From contig CM065814.1 in NCBI GenBank assembly GCA_033398695.1, positions 107,448,501 to 107,512,500 of the forward strand: a DNA stretch of 64,000 nt, in the 5' to 3' direction. Both the position numbers and the translations under genes were made by a program. A model generated the notes under the pieces. That model was not told the DNA's origin, ran no database searches, and was given only the letters and a program-made list of their open reading frames with translations. Below, one piece after another: positions 23,730-35,127 of this stretch. The stretch is from Orobanche coerulescens (taxonomy: Eukaryota > Streptophyta > Magnoliopsida > Lamiales > Orobanchaceae). Each line of letters opens with the position of its first letter. Position 1 is the first letter of the stretch.

Positions 23730-25112
23730 TCACCACCGTACTTCATTGACGTTCGAGAAATCTTGTTTTTCAATGCTCATTACACTAACTACATAGCCTT
23801 CACAACCACCGTTTAATAAACGTTGTGCCTTCATTCTTGAGATTATCGGAAATCTTAAATTCTTACTAACCCCGACAAAATAAAAAGGTTCTTCCCCAGG
23901 TGGTTGCAGTGTCACAATCTTTCTCCGACAGTCAACAGTAGCATGATATTTTGATAACCAATCCATACCCAAGATTATGTCATAGTCATTCATGTCCAAC
24001 ACGATTAAATCAGCATATAGTTCCCTATTTTCGATAGGAATACTACACGCTCGTATGATCTTATTTGTTTGTTTTGGATCTCCAGAGGGGGTAACTATAT
24101 TATAACCTACCTCAATTGTTTCTGGTACTCTACCCAGCCTTCTCACATACTCGGTAGATGCAAATGAATGTGTAGCACCAGGTTCAAATAATACCGATGC
24201 TGAAATACCAAAGATAAGAAGGTTACCTGTGATAATAGACGGATTAGATTCAGCATCTTCTCTGGTTATAGTGTAAACTCTAGCTGGTACCCTTTCCTGC
24301 GCTTTAGCTTTTGTCTTGTTTGGGCAAACATTCGCCATATGTCCAGGTTGTCCACATGAAAAGCATACTTTAGAACCCAATAAGCAAACTCCACTATGTT
24401 GTTTTCCACAATTAGGGCATGCCGGTAATGGTACAAAGGGTCTACCCTCTTCAGACTTCATGCGCTTACTTGGTCCTCCTTGTTCCTGCCCCTTTTTAGA
24501 TGGAAAATCAGCCTCTGGATTCTGCGATTGAGGTGGCCTCTTCTTTTCATTCTTAAACCAGCGTTGGCCTTGTCGTTGGGCAAATTGCCGCCGAACCTCT
24601 TGTGCTTGTCGAATCCTCAGTTCTGCCTGTTCTGCGACCAATGCTCTCTCATCAATTATTGAATAAATCGTCCCTTGAATTCCTGCCATGCTGACATCTC
24701 TGTATAGCTCTGGTCTCAAGCCTTCAAGGAACCTCTCCACTTTCAGTGCTTCCATGCTAAACATATGCTCAGCAAACCTAGACAGCATTTCGAACTTACA
24801 GATGTAGTCTGAAACCGTCATGCTTCCTTGTTTCAACTGTATAAATTCGTTCATCTTCATTGCCCGAACAGGAGCTGTAAAGTACTTATTTCTGAAGAGT
24901 TCCTTGAACTTGGACCAAGTCATTGTTGCCACATTTTCAATAGCGCTTATCGTATCCCACCAATGACCTGCACTGCCCCGTAACATGAAGGATGCACAAA
25001 GTACCTTGTTCTCTTCAGAGACCTTACTATACTGGAACATGTTTTCTATAGTCCTTAGCCAATCTTCTGCTTCTGTAGGATCCACTGCGCTCTCAAATGT
25101 CGGTGGATTCAA
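23730..25112 (-). pseudogene. Tekay-4 gag and protease, with altered protease active site
   Basis: 460 residues. The gag domain (WLRTIENMFQYSKVSEENKV, then LRGSAGHWW, FKELFRNKYF) is followed by CCHC knuckles (CPNCGKQHSGVC and CFSCGQPGHMANVC) and a retropepsin fold (VLFEPGATHSF, DYDIILGMDWL). Relatives have LFDSGATHSF, so the catalytic Asp is Glu and the Ser is Pro here, which should inactivate the protease. A stop at about 25163 separates this from the gag N-terminus. Confidence 0.9.
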
Positions 25113-25163
25113 CTTCCCGAACCTTCCTCCATCTAATTCAACTTGTTCTACTCGAGGTGGCGG

Positions 25164-25352
25164 TCAATTCCTGTCATCTCCCTGCTGTCCTCGCATGTCT
25201 CTTTGTTGGATGAGTTGTTGGATTTGTTGAGATTGCCTTTCTACTAGTTCAGTCAATCGACCAATGATCAGATCACGATCAGAACTTTTGGATGTCATTT
25301 CTGGGTCTTGTGTTCTACCCCCATCACTGCCTTCATTTCTTGTTCTCGGCAT
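25164..25352 (-). pseudogene. Tekay-4 gag N-terminus
   Basis: 62 residues from MPRTRNEGSDGG, with a Gln-rich helical stretch (LTELVERQSQQIQQLIQQ), ending at a TGA where the frame otherwise continues as PPPRVEQVELDGG into the downstream gag. Its position right after the leader supports this Met as the original start. Confidence 0.8.
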
Positions 25353-25501
25353 TATTCTCTATTTATGACTGAGCCCTATATCATATGGTCAATATAATTC
25401 ATGAAATATGAGTGCACACAAATAAAATAACACTTACTGGATTTGTTGTGCTCCACATGCTCTGAGCTCGTGTACATGGACAGTCTACAGGGCACAAACC
25501 G

Positions 25502-25514
25502 GGCTCCGATACCA
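25502..25514 (-). other. Primer binding site, tRNA-iMet type (Tekay-4)
   Basis: The minus strand reads TGGTATCGGAGCC, two bases from the LTR. Confidence 0.88.
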
Positions 25515-25516
25515 CC

Positions 25517-28332
25517 TGTAGCACACCCGCACTAACTGCCTAACTTACACTATCTTATATCATATTAGTACTTATAAATTACGGTGAAATTTCGACAGAA
25601 TTTCCCCTAAACTAGTACCTATCCCAAACCTGTGACATAAAACCAACACAAGTATCATACAGAGACATCTAGTCTCAATCCGAATCAAACTCATGACATC
25701 AATATCCCCGTAGCTATAACTACAAGAGATTAGCAAACCACAAAACTTTGAGCTTCTCAAATTACTTATTTATTTTACATTACGATATTTAAACAACCTC
25801 ACAGGTTAAACAAACATACTAAGTGAACTTAAAGTACCCATCACACCATCAACGACACTCGAACCTATGAGTACATTACTCAATACATATTTATAAAGTA
25901 AGGTTCACAAACAAGAACGAAAGTATGTTAAGCCCATGGTTAAGCCCGACAGGTCGTCATCCATGTACGTCGACCCTCAAAGAATAAAGTGGAACTCCAA
26001 CTCATCCAAATGAGGAACATACTCAAGCATCGATTACCTACAATGCATAAACTACGTGAGCTAAAGCCCAATAAGTAGAAATCATGCATGTTATGTATCA
26101 TGTCTGATGCAACATATGACATATGATTATCAGTGAGAATCTCTCAAAATCATTTTCTTATCCTTGGGCCCGTTGAACCACGTACTAAGCACCGGAATGA
26201 ACTCAGAATCATATCATATCATGAGGCATGCATCTACCATGCCAGACATATAAGGCATGCATCTACCACACCAAATATATCGTGAGAACACGCATCTACC
26301 ATGTCTCAAACATGATATAAGCACGCATCTACCGTGCTAAACATATCGTAAAAGCATGCATCTACCATGCCTCGGTGCTCTAGCAGCGGCCAACAAAACA
26401 TTTTTCTTTTCTTTCTTTCCATGATCGTACCATGCATGCAGACACTAGTGAGTATCCTGTTATGCATGCATGTGAAGATGCTAATAGATGTTATGATCAT
26501 GTAAGGTGCAACCAAACACTTTAATCATAGTACAGATCAATCATCCAATACAATACACTCTCAAGATATCATCAAGTTTACAAACAATACTATGTTTATG
26601 CATTGTAGTTGCAGATGGATTTCTACTTACCTTATCGGGTAATACCCTTACGTTTATACCAATAGGGGGTGGATGGGATGATATATCTTCAGAACCTGTT
26701 TCAAGGAATGTGTTTCAAGGATTTACATACCACACGCAAGGTTTAACTCTCTTTATATCGAAAGGGTTTACCACTTCGCATAACCGGTGTTCTATGTACT
26801 ATATGTCGGTTTATCGATGTACACCAGCCCATTAACCAATCAATTTTGGACTTATAATTCCTTAATAAATCTATTAGTCTATGTTTATAAAGTTCATTCA
26901 ACTCTCACAACTTAAAATTTCAAGGTTTTATAACAAACACTTGATTAAGAGAGTTTATCAAAGTCTTGTCATAATCAGATTTTGTTTTGCTTATAACCAC
27001 TATAATATAAGTTTAATTTGCACCATTTTTTGATATAATATCCCTAAGATATTTAAGAATAAGTATACTGAAACTCCTGACCCTGAAACATACGGATCAA
27101 GTAACATATACTATTAATTCCAAAAGGTGGCAGAATTGGTTCCTTTATCGCCTTAGTGAGTTTTAAGACTCATAAATCCATATTTAACACAAGGGTTTGC
27201 CATGGCTGAATTCTTAACATCATTATAACATGTATAAGAACATATACAAGCTCTCACACCTTCGAAATAGCTAAGAAACATAGCAAGAATAAGGAAGAAA
27301 CAAAGGAAACTCACCTTGATTGTCAAAGGAATTGAGGTGTTGATGTTTTTGATGATTTCTTCTTGAATATTTGGTGATTTTTCGAAGTGTGAAGCTTCTT
27401 GATAATGTTCAGACTGTAAATGAGGGTTGAGGGTCGGATTTATCCATCAACCAAGTGTCTTAAGTCGGTTATGAAGGTGAAATGTCCAAAATACCCTCGA
27501 ATGACTACTAGAGACTAGGTTTGAAATAATTGATCGATTCAAGTAGTTATGATCCGGTTCTTGGAGTGTTTGAACCGGTTCCTAGTAGATATTGCCCTCA
27601 TTTAGGGTATGGATGGTCTTTAAAATGGTTTAGTAGAAGTTTAGGGTGTATTTTTATTGCTTAAACTCGATTACCACTGCGAACAATGTTGAAAATTCTA
27701 GTGAAGGACTTTATTGTAAAACTTCACAAATGAGACACTGTAGGTAAGAATGGAAGAAATCATTTATAAAAATATAATTAATATGATAAACTAAAAGATA
27801 AGTTCAATTCCTACCGCAGTTGGAACGAATGAGGTATAGACAGATCACAGTATTTTACAAACGTTATCAGATACAATCATAAATTGTATCCTATTAGGTA
27901 TTGACAAGAGTCAAATGCACTTGACGCGTGTTAGTTTATTGAATGATGGTTATCCACTTGAATCGCCAATTTAAGGTGACCCACTACATGCGCCGACTAA
28001 AATCTCGAGGTAAGCTAGTTAACCTCCGATAGACACGTCAGTGACACCTTTATAACTTCTAGGCTTACCACGTGTACTTAGAGTTTTATAAGATCTTTAC
28101 ACATATTTTATTTTCGTATTGGAAATACAATGAATAACATAACTTAGTCCCGTAACATATACCACGATTGTGTTTTAGACATGAGTTCAAATGTTTAGCA
28201 CATTCCTATGTGTGAAATTAACTATAAGATCAACTGAACCATGAAACATCAAGTAATCCAAATAACACATAATTAACAAGTTATGCATGAATCATATTGA
28301 CCAAGTGAGTAATGTTAGGCTCGGGTATCACA
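25517..28332 (-). repeat. Tekay-4 5' LTR
   Basis: Same length (2816 bp) and ends as the 3' LTR. Local differences near 25970-26035 (CTCAAAGAATAAAGTGG against CTCAGCAACAGTGG) stand out in otherwise near-identical sequence. Confidence 0.92.
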
Positions 28333-29362
28333 TAACGGCTATAATGCGGTTCCATAGTCTCTGCCCAGGTTGATTAGCGCGCGTTACAACAAAGATTAAT
28401 GTGCGCTAAACACGCCACGTTAGCGCGCGTTAGGCTCGTATTAAGCCTGTGCTAACTGCTCTAATCACCAACACGATTGCAAACATATATGAGATAATAC
28501 TAGACTCGAAGGTTACAAATAAGCAACAACATATGAGTCTAAATGTCATCGATTCACATAATTATAACATCTCACAAGCAACCATCAAAAGAAAATCATC
28601 CCACAAAAACAAAAATTTTACTTCTCAATAAAGAGGACTATCTCAACACATACATGCCGATGGACTCAACATTCACGTTACTATTTTAATCATAAAACTG
28701 GCACCACTGCTCAACAACGAGAGCATCATCAATACGCATCTTCTGACCAACATTCATGAAACCGAAAAGTTACAAACGAGAGTCACGTCTTGAGTATATT
28801 TTGAAGACCTTATTTGAGTTAAAAACTCGGGTTTTGAAAACTTATAGTATGAGATGAGAATGAAATATCGGTAGTTTGAAGTCTAAAAATTTTCGACCTT
28901 GAGGTCATCATACAAAAATCAAAGATTTTCCTCCCTTGGAGAACATTAAAAAAAAATTTACGTGGCTCCCCGGAAGCCTTCGAAACTAAAAATTCCAAAG
29001 TTGTTGCTCTTGCAAGAAAAACAGTTCATACAAGGATACATTTGGCCATATCATTCTTCATTCTAGCACAAAACGGGAATTAACAAATATATGTCACTTA
29101 CTCACGATGCACCTTCAAATACTACTACATAACACAAAATCATACAGGCTCGTATAGCTCGTGGTACAACATGTAGTAGGAGACTTACATCTAGAGACCG
29201 CACGAAGATGATGGCTGCACCCTGATACTAATCACGGCCGACATCCCAGACGACGCGTCGCGACACGACTCAGTCAGACAAAATCTGACAATACAAGACT
29301 CCACAACACATAACTCGACCCGACAGCCTAGGTTTCCTCACTCTAAGCTCTGATACCATAAA
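28333..29362 (-). mobile_element. LARD internal domain copy 1, PBS side
   Basis: Non-coding. Begins with the second TAACG duplication. It contains a TTAGCGCGCGTTA-type palindrome cluster (28375-28441) resembling the Tekay-1 U3 array, then AT-rich sequence, then a leader (CCTAGGTTTCC) with an iMet PBS (TGGTATCAGAGC on the minus strand, 29347-29358). Confidence 0.82.
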
Positions 29363-32300
29363 TGTAACATCCCCAGATCGAACCGGGAATATTACACGCC
29401 GCAGACCCTCTCCGCGAGGATCCACCAGGCTAGACATCAAAACAACACATTACATTACATACCGACGAATCAAAATAACGAACCAATACACCGATTTGGT
29501 CTTTCGACACAGACTTACAAATAAAAATACATAAACTCATCCAGACTCATACCCACGCAAGGGTAAAATACTTGCAAAAACGAACAATAAGACAGCGGAA
29601 AAGACAATACAATGGACTCCGACTAACTGAACCCAAAACTGGCCTTCGTGTGATTAGTATCATTCATCTTTCATCATCCCTCGTACCGATCCTGTGTCTT
29701 GCTCCCGAAAACCTGCATGTACCTGGACACAATACAGATATCCACCCCCCGATTACTCGGGGGTTAGCAAAACTCCACTGTTTCGCTAGTGCAAGTATAA
29801 AGTGCAAATACGAGCCATACATAACACATTCCGAGAATACAACGAAAGACTTCCCGAGGTACATTTAGTTAAAAATAGTTCAAGTCTTGAAAGTAGAAAC
29901 GAAGTAAGTAAGCACTTTGAAAACACTTCCAAATCTCGGGAGTTTTGAAAACATTTGAAATTGAAAAGTTCTTAATTCCTCGAAAGTCATTTAGGGTCAC
30001 AGCCCCAAAGTTTTTTTTTCCAAAATGCAAATCCGTTAACAAAACGTGGGGTCCACGACCCAACCATTACAGTAACAAAACACAGGGTCCACGACCCGAT
30101 CATCCACTTCAATTCACTTACAAGTGCACATTACACATAACACATTAATCTTATGCCATTCTAGCCAAGCACCGAGACTCGATATATAATGTCTCTCGAC
30201 CCTGAGCACAAAGCATTGTGATACTCTGGACAATATCACAATTAATCATCAAAACATCAACATCAATATCACAGCAACCACACTTGGTAACCCATGGCCG
30301 TACCCATTAGTATCGGCCCCCAGAGGCCCCGTCGGACCGTCCCCAGGTGGGAAACCACTTCCGCAGCCGTACCCATTAGTATCGGCCCCCAGAGGTCCCG
30401 TCGAACCGTCCCCAGGTGGAAGAGCATCAACACACGCACCCAAGTCCACTTTCGTGGCCGTACCCATTAGTATCGGCCCCCAGAGGCCACATGCCATCCC
30501 CAGGTGGAAGAGTAACAACTCACAGATTATAAAACCACAACTCTCAAAGGTCAAACACACAAAATATATATAGTCGAGGTACCTTGCTAGAATGGCCACA
30601 TTATCTAACACGTTCTCACGACCCAGAACTATAACAATTCACAAGGGAATACAAGATCTCAACAGCACCGAACGACACAACCAATATCACACGAACTCTC
30701 ATATTCATCCATAACCACGTGACTCCAAGCACATAATTTCACAAGAGAATTACACTGTACATTTACCGACGCCATAATCATACATAATGACGTCACACGA
30801 AAGTAAGGTGATCCTATACTCGTCACTAACACACATATCCAACTAAGCATATTAATTCCCGACACACACAGTTCACCTTTACGAAAAGCATGGTGGTAAA
30901 TATACCGATTCTTTTGAAAAATGGTTATAAATATTTATTTAGCACATATCGACACCTAGCAACCATTATATCCACAAAACACGTAATGTATGGGCAAGAT
31001 ACTTGCCTCTAAACCACGATCGCAACAAGACGACGGATGAAATACGGTCGAATAGCCCCGAACCCCCGAACAATATCAAGAACGCAATAGCACCAAGAGT
31101 ACTACGAGAATAACACCACACGAATCATCAATCACCAAACGGGATTCAACATCGGAAATCCTCGAGCACCTATAATCCTCCGGAAGGAACAACAAAAGAT
31201 GATTACGACAAGAATCCAGGCAAAAACGACGGAAATCCCAACAAACTATCGAAAGGAACTCATTGGGGCATTTAATCGAACACTAAATGTTCAATAATTC
31301 CCAAGAACACTCGAATCGTCAATCGAGTTAAACAAACTCGATATATGGATATACAATCCGTAGAACACAATTAATAACATCATACTACACCAACCGATGT
31401 ATCAAAATTGGACTAGAATCGAAATCAAGAACAAATTCTCCAAACAGTCAACTTGAAGGAAAATCAAGAAATATACCTTGATCCGACGAAACACACGGAT
31501 TAGATGTTGATATAATCAACAAGAATCTTCCAAAACGCCTTGAAATTGATTAGAATCGGCCAAGAACTCGATTTCCCGAGCCTCCCGTCGCCAGCCGCCG
31601 AAAAAGGAAGAAAATCGCGTAAAAAAATGAAGTCTGGCCGAGCCAGGCTATATATAGCCGGCAGGGTTACGGCCGTAACCGGCAGTGCCTTACGGCCGTA
31701 ACTCGTCCCCTTACGGCCGTACTCGACAGGCCTTACGGCGTAGAATCGCATTCGTCAAAAATCGCCGGACTGCCGGACACTTACGGCCGTAACTGGCACA
31801 CATTACGGCCGTAACCGGCCTTCGTCAGGAAGCTGCCAGGCGCCATACGACCGTACCCGATCACGACTTACGGCCGTAACTGGCACACGTTACGGCCGTA
31901 ACCGGCACCTTACGGCCGTAACTCGGCCAGGCCAGGCCCTGCTCCGGCCGTGACTCGGCCGTGGCCACTCCGATGGCCCGGACGACCCCGAAACCCGAAC
32001 CTGAGTAAAAACCGAAGATACGGATACGAAGTAATCGCAAAGACGAATCCAAGCGCTAAGAGAACACACGATTCCGACCACCCGAGGTGTCGGAATTCGA
32101 CAACGGAAGTAATTACCCCAAACTTTGGGAAATTACAAAAATGGCCCAAAATGTCCGAAATACACGATACATGATCGAAACACCGAACCAACGCTCGCAA
32201 CATGAATAATAACATTAAACGAACTTACGAGAAACTCGAAACGACAGTTTCAGACGAGATTCGCAAGAATCGATCTCAAGTGCGGAAAAGTCGCTAAAAA

Positions 32301-32459
32301 GCTCGGAACTCAACAAAACGATACCGAAACGAACTCGGATGACAAAAAGTGCAGAATTAATTATTCTCGGAATGACGAAACGGTCATGAGAAAGTCGTCA
32401 AAACGGACTTCCGCCAAAAAAAGAAAATTTACCGGAAATCGAAAATTGCGGATATTACA
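29363..32459 (-). repeat. LARD LTR copy 2 (shared middle LTR)
   Basis: 3097 bp, TGTAACATCCCCAG to GGATATTACA. PBS on its left, PPT and hairpin on its right. TATA palindrome 31646-31659, TTACGGCCGTAA array 31665-31930. Confidence 0.92.
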
Positions 32460-32470
32460 TTGATACATTC
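32455..32470. other. Probable hAT excision footprint
   Basis: TTACATTG directly followed by ATACATTC. The MITE at 15616 is flanked by TTACATTC on both sides. Here two copies of that 8-mer abut, with the two junction bases changed to their complements (C to G, T to A), the classic plant hAT footprint form. Confidence 0.85.
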
Positions 32471-35127
32471 TACCCTCCTTAAAAGAAGTTTCGTCCCGAA
32501 ACTTAAAACAAGTAGGGAAAAGCAATATCCCGCCAGGAAAACTAAACGAGACACGCAAGGAAACGCGTAACTTACGCCCATCGGCGAAACGTTACAAGCA
32601 ACGCAAAGGAATATACGGCGTGAAAACACGCTCCACGACGACCAACACGACGTCGCCGTTAGGGATATAACAAAACCAACAAGTAACAAGCGTCATCAAA
32701 TGGATAATACAATCAAGTCAATTATCCGAACAATCACAAAACACAACGGACGAAAATCAATACGATTGACCATCCCAACGGTACGTCAATCAAAACGCGA
32801 GCCAATCGCTGAACAAATACGGAATTCCACCGCCCAAGGGTTGGAAGATCGAAAACGAGACTAATTTTCCAAACTTGGAAAGGTCACAACGATATATAGA
32901 TCAATTTGGGACAATATCAGAACTCGTTCGAATGACAAAGGTGAGAAACAACACCAGGTCAGAAGCATCAACGAACACAGTCGAGTCGTTACGGTTGGAC
33001 GAAACAGAAGAGAAAGAAAGAAAAATGTGGGTATTACATCATATCACCTTTAAAAGAGGTTTCGTCCCGAAACCTAAACAACGAGAACGAAGTGCTGGAA
33101 TAGCAACCTTCCCGACTATACCCTCTTGGTCCACATCCGATCTTCATGGCCATTAGTATCGTGGTCACGACTGCGTCCTCTGCCCATCAGCATACTAAGC
33201 GGATTCCCACTTAATACGATTGCACAACTTCGCAAAATATTATACTAAAGTACCAACTCAGCACGACATATCACATAAGGTAACCAATAACAACTCGAAA
33301 AGAAAATCCACGAGGTATCCTTTTAAAGGAAATCTTTTGAAAATCCTTGGATTTGTATGCTATTTAAAATAAACTTTAAAAGTACTTTTGGTACCTCGGG
33401 TTGTTTCATCAAAACTTGTAAACAATGTACTTTAACCGTCTCATTTGAAATCATTTGAAGTCATCATGCCTCTACGTATCATCATCACCGTTAACAACTA
33501 ACAAGTTAACCATGCAAGATCATCAAATCATTCTTACATACTCTAACATTTCCCAATCCGAGTTTGAACTTTACATCGAGTGAGATTTTTCATCTTTCAC
33601 TATATATTTTGGAAAATAAAAATCGCATTGGTTTTTGAAATAAAATATTTTTATGGTGTGAAAGATTTTTGAAAATCATTCACTCGAATTATTTGAAAAT
33701 ACAACAATACGTTAAAAATCATTTTCGAAAATTCTGCCAACACTTCACAAACATCAACGACGGTAATATTTTACAAAATGTCTACATGTACTTTAAAACA
33801 ACTCTTTCAAATACCATTGAGGTTTTATTTGAGAATCCAAGGCCGGCTTGCCAATTCCAAATAATTTTCGAAGTATACACGGAGCCGCCGATTAATCGAA
33901 CCGTCAAAACTTTGTGAAGTTTCCAGGGAAGTGTTTTTGAACACACACGGCGGACATAATTTATCAATTCATCAAACACAATTAAATATCACCTAGCAAT
34001 GCAAAAAGTCTTAACACACATTCACGCACAACAGTTGTTATCACTAGACACCACGTAGAGAATACAACTACAGGTGATTGGCCGTAAAAGTTAGACCTAA
34101 CGGCTATAATGCGGTTCCATAGTCTCTGCCCAGGTTGATTAGCGCGCGTTACAACAAAGATTAACGTGCGCTAAACACGCCACGTTAGCGCGCGTTAGGC
34201 TCGTATTAAGCCTGTGCTAACTGCTCTAATCACCAACACGATTGCAAACATATATGAGATAATACTAGACTCGAAGGTTACAAATAAGCAACAACATATG
34301 AGTCTAAATGTCATCGATTCACATAATTATAACATCTCACAAGCAACCATCAAAAGAAAATCATCCCACAAAAACAAAAATTTTACTTCTCAATAAAGAG
34401 GACTATCTCAACACATACATGCCGATGGACTCAACATTCACGTTACTATTTTAATCATAAAACTGGCACCACTGCTCAACAACGAGAGCATCATCAATAC
34501 GCATCTTCTGACCAACATTCATGAAATCGAAAAGTTACAAACGAGAGTCACGTCTTGAGTATATTTTGAAGACCTTATTTGAGTTAAAAACTCGGGTTTT
34601 GAAAACTTATAGTATGAGATGAGAATGAAATATCGGTAGTTTGAAGTCTAAAAATTTTCGACCTTGAGGTCATCATACAAAAATCAAAGATTTTCCTCCC
34701 TTGGAGAACATTAAAAAAAAAATTATGTGGCTCCCCGGAAGCCTTCGAAACTAAAAATTCCAAAGTTGTTGCTCTTGCAAGAAAAACAGTTCATACAAGG
34801 ATACATTTGGCCATATCATTCTTCATTCTAGCACAAAACGGGAATTAACAAATATATGTCACTTACTCACGATGCACCTTCAAATACTACGACATAACAC
34901 AGAATCATACAGGCTCGTATAGCTCGTGGTACAACATGTAGTAGGAGACTTACATCCACAGACCGCACGAAGATGATGGCTGCACCCTGATACTAATCAC
35001 GGCCGACATCCCAGACGACGCGTCGCGACACGACTCAGTCAGACAAAATCTGACAATACAAGACTCCACAACACATAACTCGACCCGACAGCCTAGGTTT
35101 CCTCAACCTAAGCTCTGATACCATAAA
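32460..35127 (-). mobile_element. LARD internal domain copy 2 (complete, 2.67 kb)
   Basis: Non-coding throughout. It holds the PPT and hairpin (32486-32504), an LTR-like end with second PPT and hairpin (33038-33075), AT-rich sequence, the empty Tekay-4 site (near 34096), a TTAGCGCGCGTTA cluster (34138-34201) and a leader with an iMet PBS at 35112-35123. It shows what copy 1 looked like before the two insertions. Confidence 0.88.

Larger units (their letters stand above)
18002..28332 (-). mobile_element. Tekay-4: complete Ty3/gypsy chromovirus, 10,331 bp
   Basis: Two LTRs of 2816 bp each (18002-20817, 25517-28332), iMet PBS, gag, PR, RT, RH, INT and chromodomain on the minus strand, PPT, and 5-bp duplications TAACG. 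By eye the LTRs differ at well under 2 percent, with differences concentrated near 18440-18520. Despite this youth the coding part has a stop, several frame changes and altered protease residues. Confidence 0.94.

Noticed and set aside
10472..35123. tRNA genes at the GCTCTGATACCA sites
   Set aside because: Only 12 bases match; they are primer binding sites next to LTRs, without cloverleaf or A/B boxes.
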